In this document: piece by piece, positions 1-9,293 of the stretch | Layout of the letters: each line of letters starts with the position of its first letter | How positions within the stretch are numbered: position 1 is the stretch's first letter | Source: Bradyrhizobium nitroreducens | GTDB taxonomy: Bacteria > Pseudomonadota > Alphaproteobacteria > Rhizobiales > Xanthobacteraceae | Direction: 5' to 3' | DNA: 64,000 nucleotides | Assembly: GCF_002776695.1 (NCBI RefSeq) | Contig: NZ_LFJC01000003.1 | Coordinates: forward strand, 4,512,896-4,576,895 | Position numbers and translations under genes: made by a program | Notes under the pieces: generated by a model | What the model saw: only the letters and a program-made list of their open reading frames with translations | What the model was told of the DNA's origin: nothing | Databases searched by the model: none

Positions 1-22
1 GGCCATCCCAGCGATGCGACAG

Positions 23-50
23 AGCTCCGGTCGCCCCCGCGGCCGGAGCT
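23..50. terminator. GC-rich hairpin downstream of arfB
   Basis: A 12-bp stem including one G-T pair (23-34 with 39-50) closes a CCCC loop just past the arfB stop. There is no T tract on either strand, so it may be a terminator or simply a stable hairpin. Confidence 0.35.
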
Positions 51-62
51 TCTGCCGTGCGT

Positions 63-479
63 CTAATCGTCGAAGCGACCGCCGCGTCCGGCTTTGATAT
101 CGCTGCGGCGCTTCTTGCCCTCCAGCCGGCGCTGCTTCGACCCGAAGGTCGGCTTCGTCGCGCGCCGCGGCGTCGGCCGGATCATCGCCTCGCTCAGGAT
201 GTCGACCAGCCGGTCGATGGCGTCCTGGCGGTTGCGCTCCTGGGTGCGGAAGCGCTGGGCGTGGATCACGATCACGCCATCCTTGGTCATGCGCTGGCCG
301 GCGATGCGGGCGAGCCGGATTGCGGCATCCTCCGGCAGGGTCAGCTTGCGCGTGTCGAATCGCAGCTGCGCCGAGGTCGAGACCCTGTTGACGTTCTGCC
401 CGCCCGGCCCGGAGGCGCGGACAAAGCCGATCTCGATGTCGTCCTCGTCGATGACGAGATCGCGGGATATCCGCAGCAT
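63..479 (-). CDS. arfB: Alternative ribosome-rescue factor / peptidyl-tRNA hydrolase ArfB
   Basis: This 138-residue protein belongs to the ArfB (YaeJ) family, which releases ribosomes stalled on non-stop mRNA by hydrolysing peptidyl-tRNA. The release-factor GGQ motif is at residues 26-28, inside the usual context ASGPGGQNVN. The C-terminal tail is rich in Arg and Lys (RRLEGKKRR and onward), matching the tail that ArfB inserts into the empty mRNA channel. The open frame extends about 30 codons further upstream, but the ATG at 479 gives the family-typical N-terminus. It lies behind the M16 peptidase block and is separated from it by a hairpin, so it is probably transcribed separately. Confidence 0.93.
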   Translation of the reverse strand: MLRISRDLVIDEDDIEIGFVRASGPGGQNVNRVSTSAQLRFDTRKLTLPEDAAIRLARIAGQRMTKDGVIVIHAQRFRTQERNRQDAIDRLVDILSEAMIRPTPRRATKPTFGSKQRRLEGKKRRSDIKAGRGGRFDD

Positions 480-552
480 GATGGCACCATATGTGATGTC
501 CGGACATATCGCGGACGTCCGATTTCGGCAATGGTGCAGGGTGGAAACGCAA

Positions 553-575
553 ATGGCCGGGCTGAGCCCGGCCAT
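553..575 (-). terminator. Probable terminator of the M16 peptidase operon
   Basis: A perfect 10-bp inverted repeat with a 3-nt loop lies 21 nt past the stop of the second M16 gene on the minus strand. It is followed in that direction by a moderately T-rich stretch (TTTGCGTTT). The T tract is imperfect. Confidence 0.5.
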
Positions 576-595
576 TGCGGTAGACGTTGGGGGTG

Positions 596-1960
596 TCAGT
601 TCGACTTCGTCGCCGGTGGCGCGGGCTGCGCCGCCGCTTGCGGGGCGCGGCCAACCACGACCGTCAGCAGGCCCTGGCCCCAGAGCCGCTTGGCGGCGGC
701 CTTGGCGTCGTCCAGCGTCACGGCATCGACGATGGCATTGCGCCTCTCGATATAGTCGATCGGCAGCTTGTCCTGCTGGTACTGCAGAAGCGCCTGCGCC
801 AGCTTCGAGGAGGTGTCGAGCGCCAGCATCTGCGAACCCTTGAGGTAGGACTTGGCCTCGTCGAGCTCCTTCTGCGTCGGGCCCTCCTCGGCGATGCGGC
901 GCACTTCCTTGTCGATGGCGTCGATGGTGTCGCCGGCGCGGTCGGCGCGGGTGCCGGTATTGCCGATGAAGATCGCCGAATGCTCCATCCAGAGCAGCGC
1001 TTCATAGACCGAATAGGCAAGGCCGCGCTTTTCGCGGACCTCGCGATAGAGCCGCGAGGACAATCCGCCGCCGCCGAGAATGTGGTTGACGACATAGGCC
1101 GCCATGAAATTCGGGTCGCTGCGCTTCACGCCGGGGCCGCCGAAAGTGATCACGGTCTGCGGCACGTCGAGCGTCACGAAGGCACGCTGCGGCGGCTTTG
1201 CAGCGTCGACGTCGGGGACCGGCGTCAGATTGGCCTTGGCGGGCAGGCTGCCGAAGGTGTGGTCGAGCAGCTTGCCGAGGGTCGCCGGATCGACGTCGCC
1301 GACGACGGCGATCTTCAGCCCGTCCCTGGCGATCACCCGGCCGACATAATCCTTCAAGTCGGCGATCGTGATGCTCGGCACGCTGTCGAGGTTGCCGTTG
1401 GTCTGCCGGCCGTAAGGATGATCGCCGAAGGCGACCTCCAGGAATTTGCGGCTCGCCAGCGAGGTCGGATTGGTGGTCTCGCGGCGCAGGCCCGAGATCA
1501 CCTGCGAACGGATGCGCTCGACATCGGCGGGGTCGAAATGCGGCGAGGTCAGTGCGCTTCTCAGCAGGTCGAAGGCCTCGTCCTTGTTGTCGCGCAGCAT
1601 GCGCAGGCTGCCGCGGAAGGTGTCGCGGGAAGCGCTGAAGGACAGCTCGATGGCGCGGCGGTCAAGCCGCTCGTGGAAGGTCTTGGAATCGAGATCGCCG
1701 GAGCCTTCGTCGAGGAGGTCACCGACCAGATTGGCGACGCCCGACTTGTCCTTGGGATCCTGGGCCGAGCCGCCGGCAAAGGAATATTCCATGGCGATCA
1801 GCGGAACGGTCGCGTCCTGCACGAACCAGGCCTCGATGCCGCCGGGCGAGACCAGGCGCTGGATCTTTGCGGCGGCGAGCGAGGGCGAGATGGCGGCGAG
1901 GGAAAGCGCAGCGCCGGTGGCAAGCGAGAAGGCAACGCGTCGAAGGAAGGGATAGGTCAC
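596..1960 (-). CDS. M16 (pitrilysin) family protein, non-catalytic partner subunit
   Basis: A 454-residue exported M16-type protein. A hydrophobic signal peptide (about residues 6-28) precedes the N-terminal M16 domain. The zinc-binding HxxEH signature is missing: the equivalent stretch reads GVANLVGDLLDEG. The C-terminal domain keeps the glycine-rich GGGGLSSRL motif and the downstream Arg/Tyr residues that bind substrate in this family. In two-subunit M16 enzymes one subunit supplies zinc and the other supplies this motif, so it probably pairs with the upstream gene product. The GTG start at 1960 overlaps the TGA of that gene (GTGA), indicating translational coupling and matched expression. 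It probably acts in the periplasm; the substrate is unknown. Confidence 0.9.
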   Translation of the reverse strand: MTYPFLRRVAFSLATGAALSLAAISPSLAAAKIQRLVSPGGIEAWFVQDATVPLIAMEYSFAGGSAQDPKDKSGVANLVGDLLDEGSGDLDSKTFHERLDRRAIELSFSASRDTFRGSLRMLRDNKDEAFDLLRSALTSPHFDPADVERIRSQVISGLRRETTNPTSLASRKFLEVAFGDHPYGRQTNGNLDSVPSITIADLKDYVGRVIARDGLKIAVVGDVDPATLGKLLDHTFGSLPAKANLTPVPDVDAAKPPQRAFVTLDVPQTVITFGGPGVKRSDPNFMAAYVVNHILGGGGLSSRLYREVREKRGLAYSVYEALLWMEHSAIFIGNTGTRADRAGDTIDAIDKEVRRIAEEGPTQKELDEAKSYLKGSQMLALDTSSKLAQALLQYQQDKLPIDYIERRNAIVDAVTLDDAKAAAKRLWGQGLLTVVVGRAPQAAAQPAPPATKSN

Positions 1961-3354
1961 GAACGCTTCTCCTCGCGCTTGGCGGCACTGGTGTCCTTGA
2001 TCAGATAGCCCGTCACCGAGCGTTTCTTCTCGAGCCATTTTTGAGCTGCGGCGCGGACCTGCTCGGCGGTGACCGCGCGGATGCGGTCGGGCCAGCTCCT
2101 GATGTCCTCGATCGACAGGCCCGTGGTCAGTGCGCCGCCATACCAGCGCGCCAGCACAGTCTGGTTGTCCTGGGCGTAGATCGCTTCTGCGATGAGCTGG
2201 GTCTTCACGCGCTCCAGATCCTCGGCGCGGATCGGGTTCTGCGCGACATTGGCGATGACGCCGTCGACCGCCTGCTCGACCTCTGCGAAGCTCACGCCGG
2301 GCTTCGGCGAAGCCGAGATCGCGAACTGGGTCGGATCGAGCGAGATGCTGGAATAGCTGGCGTTGGCGGAAACCGCGAGCGGCTTGTCGACGACGAGGGC
2401 GCGGTAGAGATAGGAATTGCTGCCGCTGCCCATCAGCTGCGCCAGCACGTCGAGGGCGGCGCTCTCACCGGCCGCAGCCGTGGTCGCCGAAGGCACGAGA
2501 TAGTAGCGCCGCATGCTCGGCTGCTCGACGCGCGGATCTGCCAGGGTGACGGTGCGGGGGGCGGCGGGCTCCGGCTCCTGCGGGCGGACACGCCGGGCGG
2601 GAATCGCGGGCTGGGCCGGGATCGCGCCGAAATTGCGTTCGACCAGCGGGCGGATGTCGGCGGCCTCGACATCGCCGGCGATCACCAGGATCGCGTTGTT
2701 CGGCGCGTAGAAGCGGCGGTAGAAGGCGAGCGCGTCCTCGCGATCGAGCTTCTCGATCTCCTGATGCCAGCCGATCACCGGCCGGCCGTAGGGATGATTG
2801 AGATAGAGCGCGGCCATGATCTGCTCGTTCAGCCGCGCGTCCGGATTGTTGGCGACGCGCATGTTGTACTCTTCGAGCACGACGTCGCGCTCGGGCAGCA
2901 CGTTCTCGTCCTTGAGAATGAGGCCGGTCATGCGGTCGGCCTCGAACTCCATCATGGTCGGCAGCTGCTCTTTCGGCACGCGCTGGTAGTAGTTGGTGTA
3001 GTCGACCGAGGTCGAGGCATTCTCGTTGCCGCCGACGCGGAGCACGGTCTGGGAGAATTCGCCGGCCGGGTGCTTCGAGGTGCCCTTGAACATCAGGTGT
3101 TCGAGGAAGTGGGCGAGGCCGGACTTGCCCGGCGTCTCGTCGGCCGAGCCGACCTTGTACCAGATCATCTCGGTGACCACGGGGGTGCGGTGATCCGGGA
3201 TCACCACGACCTGCATGCCGTTGCTGAGCGTGAAGCTGGCGGGCGGCGCCGATGTGACCGTGGTCTGGGCAAGGGCCGCGCCGGCCGAGAAGAGGATGCT
3301 GGTCGAAAGCAGCGCGGCAAAGAGGCAGGCAGCCGATCGGTAAGAGGACATCAT
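1957..3354 (-). CDS. M16 (pitrilysin) family zinc peptidase, catalytic subunit
   Basis: A 465-residue exported zinc metallopeptidase. A signal peptide ending near AALAQ (residue 30) is followed by the M16 domain with inverted zinc motif HFLEH (His82, Glu85, His86) and the expected distal Glu pair at about 161-162 (VLEEYNMR). The ATG at 3354 is preceded by AAGGA; an ATG-ATG pair leaves a one-codon ambiguity. It is followed by the catalytically degenerate M16 gene with overlapping stop and start, giving the usual two-gene arrangement. The block lies in line with ileS, lspA and an exported hypothetical protein, but a 200-nt gap holding a tandem duplication suggests it also has its own promoter. 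Confidence 0.93.
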   Translation of the reverse strand: MMSSYRSAACLFAALLSTSILFSAGAALAQTTVTSAPPASFTLSNGMQVVVIPDHRTPVVTEMIWYKVGSADETPGKSGLAHFLEHLMFKGTSKHPAGEFSQTVLRVGGNENASTSVDYTNYYQRVPKEQLPTMMEFEADRMTGLILKDENVLPERDVVLEEYNMRVANNPDARLNEQIMAALYLNHPYGRPVIGWHQEIEKLDREDALAFYRRFYAPNNAILVIAGDVEAADIRPLVERNFGAIPAQPAIPARRVRPQEPEPAAPRTVTLADPRVEQPSMRRYYLVPSATTAAAGESAALDVLAQLMGSGSNSYLYRALVVDKPLAVSANASYSSISLDPTQFAISASPKPGVSFAEVEQAVDGVIANVAQNPIRAEDLERVKTQLIAEAIYAQDNQTVLARWYGGALTTGLSIEDIRSWPDRIRAVTAEQVRAAAQKWLEKKRSVTGYLIKDTSAAKREEKRS

Positions 3355-3479
3355 GATCCTTTTAAAAAGGGCCGAGGTCCGGATGTCCGGCTCGGAAGGC
3401 ACGGCATGCTACACCGTGCGGCTGAGGCTTCGCGTCACGAAGCAGAGAACTCAACGCGGTGGCAAGTTACTGATATGCA

Positions 3480-3521
3480 ATTTATCGAACGCGGCCGGCG
3501 ATTTATCGAACGCGGCCGGCG
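3480..3521. repeat. Perfect 21-bp tandem duplication
   Basis: Two identical 21-bp units (3480-3500 and 3501-3521) start ATTTATCGAACGCGG and lie side by side in the gap upstream of the M16 genes. An imperfect GC-rich inverted repeat follows at once. There are only two copies, so it is not an array. Confidence 0.95.
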
Positions 3522-3565
3522 TGCATGACACGCCGGCGCGGGTTCGCTTCCGAGGGACAGAAACG

Positions 3566-4291
3566 CTATTGTTCCTTGTCCTTGCCCGACATGATGTCGA
3601 AATAGGTCCGGCGAGTCTTGTCCGGGCCGGCGCCATAGGCGTAGTTCGGCGAGGGCGTCTGGTAGCCCGGGGGCGGCTCGACCAGCGACTGGCGCGGCGG
3701 CTCGCTGGTGAATTTCTTCTCTTCGGTGGCGTTGCCACCCTTCATCATGTTCCACAGACCGCCGGAGAAGCCGAGCTCGGCGGGGCTGAGCGACGGATTG
3801 CCGTTGGTGCCCGGCTGGATCGGGTCGTTGCTGGTCCGGGGTGCTGCGGCGACCTGGCCGGCCTTCATTTCGGCGGGAGTCAAAGGACGGGCGACCTGCC
3901 AGTTTTCGGTTTCCTTGGTCGCCTTCTTGCGCGCGGCGATGGCTTCCTTGCGGCGCTTTTCCTCGGGGTCCTTGGGCCAGTTGGGCACAGCCTTGGCTTC
4001 GGTCGCAGGCGGCGGCAGGTCGAGCTTGGGCGGCACGACCAGCGGCGAGCGCTCCCGGTATTCGATGCCTTTCTTCTCCATGCTCTTGGCGCCGATGCCG
4101 GACATCAGATTGTCGATGATCTTCTCTTCGAAGGTCATGCCGTCATCTTCATCGTCGTCGTCGCCAGCGCGGGCCGCGCCGGCCGACATGACGAGACCGA
4201 TGCCGAGCGCGACAGCGGACAATCTCAACGCCCGCCAGAACCCCCACCGGGGGTCTCGACCGATCGAACCGCTGGTCTTCGAGCTGCGCAT
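3566..4291 (-). CDS. Conserved exported hypothetical protein
   Basis: I do not recognise a named domain in this 241-residue protein. The N-terminus has a basic stretch and a hydrophobic segment ending AGAARA, then a run of Asp/Glu (GDDDDEDDG), which looks like a signal peptide followed by an acidic mature start. The rest is rich in Pro, Lys and Glu with little predicted hydrophobic structure, suggesting a largely extended periplasmic protein. It lies between lspA and the M16 peptidases on the same strand, so it may be co-transcribed with them. The ATG at 4291 is preferred to the open-frame limit at 4330 because it places the signal peptide near the N-terminus. Confidence 0.75.
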   Translation of the reverse strand: MRSSKTSGSIGRDPRWGFWRALRLSAVALGIGLVMSAGAARAGDDDDEDDGMTFEEKIIDNLMSGIGAKSMEKKGIEYRERSPLVVPPKLDLPPPATEAKAVPNWPKDPEEKRRKEAIAARKKATKETENWQVARPLTPAEMKAGQVAAAPRTSNDPIQPGTNGNPSLSPAELGFSGGLWNMMKGGNATEEKKFTSEPPRQSLVEPPPGYQTPSPNYAYGAGPDKTRRTYFDIMSGKDKEQ

Positions 4292-4387
4292 TACTGTACC
4301 TGTTCCATTTCGTGGCAGATTGCCGCTCAAACGCGGCCAATCCCTCGCAAAAAACGGGTTCCACCTGCCGGTTCGTATCGGCCGGGA

Positions 4388-4882
4388 TCAGGGCGCTTTT
4401 GCGGCGGGTACCCCCAGGAAGGAATCATACAATAGCCCCGCCACCCCAGCAACGATGGCCACGTCCGCGAGGTTAAACACATACCAATTATAGGTATTTC
4501 CACCGATCTCGATGTGGAACAGGGCGAAATCGACCACTGCGCCGTAGGCCAGGCGGTCGATGCCGTTGCCGATGGCGCCGCCGATGATCAGGCCCAGCGC
4601 GACCGTAGCCAGCCGCGTGTGCGAGCGGGCCATCCAGATCGCCAGGGCGATCACGGCAACGGCCTTCACCGCCATCAGCGCGAGCTGCGCCGCCTGGCTG
4701 TCGTTCTGCAGCCAGCCGAAGCTGATGCCGATATTCCAGGCCAGCACCAGGTCGAAGAACGGCGTCACCTTCACCGCGCCGCGCCGGGCAAGGTCGAACC
4801 CGTTCAGCAGCCACAGCTTCGAGGCCTGGTCGGCCAGGACGGTGACCAATGCTGCGAGGATGCCGGCGCGGAGAGGGGGCAT
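4388..4882 (-). CDS. lspA: Lipoprotein signal peptidase (signal peptidase II)
   Basis: A 164-residue inner-membrane aspartic protease that cleaves the signal peptide of prolipoproteins after diacylglyceryl transfer by Lgt, which is encoded elsewhere in this window. The conserved LspA boxes are present: an early Asp in VLADQASKLW, and the catalytic region GGAIGNGIDR followed by VVDF, containing the two active-site Asp residues. Four hydrophobic segments fit the family topology. The start at 4882 lies 8 nt after the ileS stop, so the pair is almost certainly co-transcribed, as in many Proteobacteria. Confidence 0.95.
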   Translation of the reverse strand: MPPLRAGILAALVTVLADQASKLWLLNGFDLARRGAVKVTPFFDLVLAWNIGISFGWLQNDSQAAQLALMAVKAVAVIALAIWMARSHTRLATVALGLIIGGAIGNGIDRLAYGAVVDFALFHIEIGGNTYNWYVFNLADVAIVAGVAGLLYDSFLGVPAAKAP

Positions 4883-4890
4883 GCCGGGGA

Positions 4891-7890
4891 TCAGACGCTC
4901 ACGCCCAACGCCTTCCACTCACGCAGCGCCTGTGCGTCGCGCGGGGTGACGTCGGGGTACTCAGGATCATCGCCGACAAACTGCGAGATCTTCCAGGAGC
5001 GGGCGCATTTGGTGCCGACTGCCTTCTCGACGATCACCGCGACGCCGGGCACGGCATCGAGACGGAACGCCGACGCGGGCGCCTCACCCTCACGCACCTC
5101 GTAGTTCGAGGTGATGCAGATCTCGGCGAGGTCGGTGTCGAACAGCGTCATCAGCACATTCCGGTCGGCGACATAGATCACCGGCGATGCCTCAAGCGAA
5201 GAGCCGATGTTCTTGGCGGCGCGTTCGAGCTCGAGCGCGCCGGTGACGACGCGGCGGACGTTGCGGATCGTTTCCCATTTCGCGGCAAGCTTGTCGTCGC
5301 GGAATCTTTCGAGATCGGTCGGGAACAGCGTCAGATGCACTGACGGTTCTGCGTCGGGGCGATACATGCGCCAGGCTTCCTCAGCGGTGAAGCTGAGGAT
5401 CGGCGCCAGCCATTTCAGGACCGAGGTGCACAACAGGTCGATCGTCGTCAGCGCCGCCTTGCGCGTCAGCGACGACGGCGGATCGCAGTACAGCGTGTCC
5501 TTGCGGATGTCGAAGTAGAACGCCGAAAGCTCGCTGTTGAGGAAGGCGGAGAGGGTCGCGACCACGGTCTTGTAGTCGAACTCCCGATAGGCCTTGTCGA
5601 CGGCGGCGGCGCGTACGGCGAGCTCGTGCAGCATCAGCCGCTCGAGCTCGGGCATCTCGGCCGGCGCGACCGCGTCGGCCGGCTTGTAATGATGCAGCGT
5701 GCCGAGCATCCAGCGCACGGTGTTGCGCAGCTTGCGGTAGGTCTCGACCGTGTTCTTCAGGATCTCGGGGCCGATGCGCTGGTCGTCGGTGTAGTCGCAG
5801 GACGCGACCCAGAGCCGGAGGATGTCGGCGCCGGATTCCTTGATGACGGACTGCGGCTCGATGGTGTTGCCGAGCGACTTCGACATCTTGCGGCCGTCCT
5901 CGGCCTGGGTGAAGCCGTGGGTCAGCACGATGTCGTAGGGCGCGCGGCCGCGCGTGCCGCAGCTTTCCAGCAGCGAGGAGTGGAACCAGCCGCGATGCTG
6001 GTCCGAGCCTTCCAGATACATCACGGTGTCGGTGCCGCCGTCGACCTTGCGCTTGATGCCCGATAGCCCCGGGAAATGCGCGGGGTCTTCGAGCACGAAT
6101 GCGTGCGTCGAGCCGGAATCGAACCAGACGTCGAGAATGTCGTCGACTTTCTGCCAATCCTCGCTCGCGCGGGCGCCGAGGAAGCGCTCGCGGGCGCCCG
6201 TCGCGTACCAGGCATCCGCGCCTTCCCGCTCGAAGGCTTCGCCGATGCGAGCGTTCACCGCCTCGTCCTGCAGGATCTCGGCGGAGCCGTCGCCCTTCTC
6301 GCGCACGAACACGGCGATCGGCACGCCCCAGGCGCGCTGGCGCGAGATCACCCAGTCGGGGCGCGCCTCGATCATGCCATTGATGCGGTTCTCGCCCGAC
6401 GGCGGCACCCATTGCGTCACCGAGATCGCGTGCAGCGCGCGGGCGCGCAGCGTGTCGCCGCTCTTCGCCTTGCCGCTCACCGCAACATCCTTGTCCATCG
6501 CGATGAACCATTGTGGCGTGTTGCGGAAGATCACCGGCTTCTTGGAGCGCCAGGAATGCGGATATTGATGCTTGAGCCGGCCGCGCGCGAGCAGCATGCC
6601 TCTTTCGACGAGCGCCTTGATCACGGCCTCGTTGGCATCGCCCTTCTCGCCCTTGTCGTTGATGACGCGCTTGCCGGGAAAGCCGGGCGCATGATCGGTA
6701 TAGGCGCCATTCTCGTCGACGGTATAGGGGATCGCCGTGCTGATGCCGCGCGCATCGAGGTCGCGCGCCTGCGCCATCCAGGCATCGAAGTCCTCGCGGC
6801 CATGGCCGGGCGCGGTGTGCACGAAGCCGGTGCCGGTGTCGTCGGTGACGTGGTCGCCGGGCAAGAGCGGCACGATGAAGTCGTAGCCGCCGGCAAGCCC
6901 CTTGAGCGGATGGGCGCATTCGATCGCGTCCATGGTGTCGCCCGGGATGTCGCGCACTTTCTCATAGGCCGTCACGCGCGCCTGCTTGAAGACCTCTTCG
7001 GCCAGCGCGTCGGCAAGGATCAGCAGATCGCCGGTCTTGGTCCAATTGTCGGCGGGCGCGCCCGTCACCTTGTACAGGCCATAGCCGATCTTCGGCGAGA
7101 ACGAGATGGCGCGGTTGCCGGGCAGGGTCCAGGGCGTGGTGGTCCAGATCACGACGCTTGCGGCGGCGAGCGCGCCGTGCGCGGGCGAGGTGACCGGGAA
7201 TTTCACCCACACCGTATCGGAGGTGTAGTCCTCGTACTCGACCTCGGCTTCGGCCAGCGCGGTCTTCTCGACCACGCTCCACATCACCGGCTTGGAGCCG
7301 CGGTAGAGCGTGCCGTTGGCGGCGAACTTCATCAGCTCGCGCGCGATCTGGGCTTCGGCCGGATAGCTCATGGTGGCGTAGGGATGATCCCAGTCGCCGA
7401 TGACGCCGAGCCGCTTGAACTCCTCGCGTTGCACGCCAAGCCAATGCGTGGCGTAGGCGCGGCATTCCTTCCGGAAATCGATCATCGCGGTCGAGTCGCG
7501 GAAATCGGGCTTCTGCTTGCCCTTCTTGCGATAGTGCTCCTCCTCGACCTTCCACTCGATCGGCAGGCCGTGACAGTCCCAGCCGGGCACGTAGTTGGAA
7601 TCGAAGCCGAGCATCTGCTGGCTCTTGGTGACGAGGTCCTTCAGGATCTTGTTCAGCGCCGTGCCGATATGGATGTTGCCGTTGGCGTAGGGCGGGCCGT
7701 CATGCAGCACGAATTTGGCCCGGCCCTTCGCAACTTGGCGGAGCTTCTCGTAGAGGCCGATCTCGTACCAGCGCTTGAGGATTTCCGGCTCGCGCTGCGG
7801 CAGGCCGGCGCGCATCGGGAATTCGGTCTGCGGCAGGAACAGGGTCTTGGAATAGTCTTTGGCGTCGGACTTTTGCGGCTTTTCGGACAT
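4891..7890 (-). CDS. ileS: Isoleucine-tRNA ligase
   Basis: A 999-residue class I aminoacyl-tRNA synthetase that charges tRNA-Ile. The HIGH motif appears as [10 protein letters not shown] and the KMSKS motif as [10 protein letters not shown]. Between them lies the CP1 editing domain with the TTPWTLPGN and [12 protein letters not shown] motifs that clear mischarged valine. The ATG at 7890 ([13 protein letters not shown]) gives the normal N-terminus; the 22-codon open extension upstream is unlikely to be translated. No C-terminal zinc-finger CxxC cluster is visible, as in several alphaproteobacterial IleRS. It is followed closely by lspA and preceded by ribF on the same strand. Confidence 0.97.
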   Translation of the reverse strand: MSEKPQKSDAKDYSKTLFLPQTEFPMRAGLPQREPEILKRWYEIGLYEKLRQVAKGRAKFVLHDGPPYANGNIHIGTALNKILKDLVTKSQQMLGFDSNYVPGWDCHGLPIEWKVEEEHYRKKGKQKPDFRDSTAMIDFRKECRAYATHWLGVQREEFKRLGVIGDWDHPYATMSYPAEAQIARELMKFAANGTLYRGSKPVMWSVVEKTALAEAEVEYEDYTSDTVWVKFPVTSPAHGALAAASVVIWTTTPWTLPGNRAISFSPKIGYGLYKVTGAPADNWTKTGDLLILADALAEEVFKQARVTAYEKVRDIPGDTMDAIECAHPLKGLAGGYDFIVPLLPGDHVTDDTGTGFVHTAPGHGREDFDAWMAQARDLDARGISTAIPYTVDENGAYTDHAPGFPGKRVINDKGEKGDANEAVIKALVERGMLLARGRLKHQYPHSWRSKKPVIFRNTPQWFIAMDKDVAVSGKAKSGDTLRARALHAISVTQWVPPSGENRINGMIEARPDWVISRQRAWGVPIAVFVREKGDGSAEILQDEAVNARIGEAFEREGADAWYATGARERFLGARASEDWQKVDDILDVWFDSGSTHAFVLEDPAHFPGLSGIKRKVDGGTDTVMYLEGSDQHRGWFHSSLLESCGTRGRAPYDIVLTHGFTQAEDGRKMSKSLGNTIEPQSVIKESGADILRLWVASCDYTDDQRIGPEILKNTVETYRKLRNTVRWMLGTLHHYKPADAVAPAEMPELERLMLHELAVRAAAVDKAYREFDYKTVVATLSAFLNSELSAFYFDIRKDTLYCDPPSSLTRKAALTTIDLLCTSVLKWLAPILSFTAEEAWRMYRPDAEPSVHLTLFPTDLERFRDDKLAAKWETIRNVRRVVTGALELERAAKNIGSSLEASPVIYVADRNVLMTLFDTDLAEICITSNYEVREGEAPASAFRLDAVPGVAVIVEKAVGTKCARSWKISQFVGDDPEYPDVTPRDAQALREWKALGVSV

Positions 7891-8093
7891 GGGGCTGACT
7901 GGCTCGGAATGGCGCAGGAACGGATGGCGATGCGGAATCGCGGGGTGAAACGACAAAATCCCGGTCTTGCGCCGAGCCGTAAGCTCAGGCGGAAGCCGGG
8001 CCGCTAATCCCTATGATGCGCCGCGCAAACATGGGCTCTCCATAGCAGGGGGCCAGGGGAAGCGCAAAGGTTCGGGGTGGCCGGGTTCGGCCC

Positions 8094-9065
8094 TCAATCG
8101 ACGATGCCGAGCCGCGGAAATGCGTCCGGGGCCGCGGCCAGGATGGCGCGGGCACGGGCGGAATCGTCGTCCATCTGCCGGATCAGGGCCTCTAGACCAT
8201 CGAATTTCAGCTCCTCGCGGATGAAGCCGACGAAGGCGCAGTCCAGCTCCTGCCCGTAGAGATCGCCCTTGAAGTCGAACAGGAAGATTTCCAGGAGGGG
8301 TGCGCCATTATCAAAAGTCGGGCGGCGACCGAAGCTGGCTACCCCGTCGAGCCGCTCCGAGCCTCGGCCGACGCGTACCGCATAGATGCCGTGCTTCAGG
8401 CCGCAATTGGCGTCCAGGCGGATATTGGCGGTGGGATAGCCGAGGTCGCGGCCACGCTTCTCGCCGTGGATCACCTCGCCGGTGACGAACCAGGGCGCGC
8501 CCAGCATGGTGGTGGCCTCGTCCAGCTGGCCTTCGGCGAGGGCGACGCGGATGGCGCTGGAGGACACCGGCCGCTCGTCGATGTCGACATGCGGCTGCAC
8601 GTCGACCTCGATGCCGAGCCGGGGCGCTTCATTGACCAGAAGACTGGGCGAGCCGACCCGCCCCTTGCCGAAATGGAAGTCGTAGCCGACCGCGATCCCG
8701 CTGACGCCGAGCCGTCCGATCAGCTCATGGTGAATGAAATCTTGCGCGCTGGTTCCGGCCCGGGCCTTGTCGAAGGTCATGACCACGGCGCCGGCAAGCC
8801 CGGTGCCGGCCAGAAGCCGCAATTTGGCCCGTTCGTCCGTCAGGCGGAATTGCGGGGTGTTGGGGCTGAAAAATCGCCGTGGATGGGGCTCGAAAGTCAG
8901 CGCCAGCGCAGGGCGGCCATGCGCCCGGCCCATTTCCAGGGCCGCGGCGATCACGGCGCGGTGGCCGAGATGAACCCCGTCGAAATTGCCCATGGCCACC
9001 ACGGCGCCCCTTGGAATGGCGGAGGCCGGCGTGGTGTCGCGAATAACGTTAAAATGCGGGGCCAT
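8094..9065 (-). CDS. ribF: Bifunctional riboflavin kinase / FAD synthetase
   Basis: A 323-residue two-domain enzyme that phosphorylates riboflavin to FMN and adenylylates FMN to FAD. The N-terminal nucleotidyltransferase domain shows GNFDGVHLGHR, with the HxGH nucleotide-binding signature. The C-terminal flavokinase domain has GRDLGYPTANI and later GVASFGRRPTFD, both typical of RibF. It lies upstream of ileS on the same strand, a common alphaproteobacterial order, with a gap of about 200 nt. Its promoter should lie in the 9066-9293 gap shared with the divergent cheY-like gene. No FMN riboswitch is seen here, in contrast to ribH2. Confidence 0.96.
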   Translation of the reverse strand: MAPHFNVIRDTTPASAIPRGAVVAMGNFDGVHLGHRAVIAAALEMGRAHGRPALALTFEPHPRRFFSPNTPQFRLTDERAKLRLLAGTGLAGAVVMTFDKARAGTSAQDFIHHELIGRLGVSGIAVGYDFHFGKGRVGSPSLLVNEAPRLGIEVDVQPHVDIDERPVSSSAIRVALAEGQLDEATTMLGAPWFVTGEVIHGEKRGRDLGYPTANIRLDANCGLKHGIYAVRVGRGSERLDGVASFGRRPTFDNGAPLLEIFLFDFKGDLYGQELDCAFVGFIREELKFDGLEALIRQMDDDSARARAILAAAPDAFPRLGIVD

Positions 9066-9293
9066 CAGGGGAATTCTCGAACCGGCGGGACCGGCCGGGA
9101 CCGTGGCGCGACCCGCCCGATGAAGTCAAGCGGGAGGGGCAACCCGCATCGAACGCAATTTCAGTTCTTTCGGGGCGCCCCCAATTAACGCGCTGTTTAA
9201 CGCCTTGGTGCTAGTCCTTGCATCTGGAACAGGCGGGCTCCGGCCCGGCGGGTCCGATCGTAATATTCCTGGGTATGCGTTGGGGGAGTCGAG

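Noticed and set aside
3480-3521. Tandem repeat as a possible CRISPR or iteron array
   Set aside because: Only two copies with no spacer between them, and no cas or replication gene nearby.
6076-8007. A 643-codon open frame antisense to ileS (and similar long antisense frames over M16, ilvE, uvrB and the DUF1501 gene)
   Set aside because: Long opposite-strand frames are expected in G+C-rich coding DNA. The sequences are low in hydrophobic pattern and lack ribosome-binding sites, and the sense genes have complete family motifs.
9206-9222. A sigma-54-like TGG...TTGCA upstream of the cheY-like gene
   Set aside because: GG and GC are 11 bp apart instead of the required 10, so it is not a sigma-54 promoter by the usual rule.
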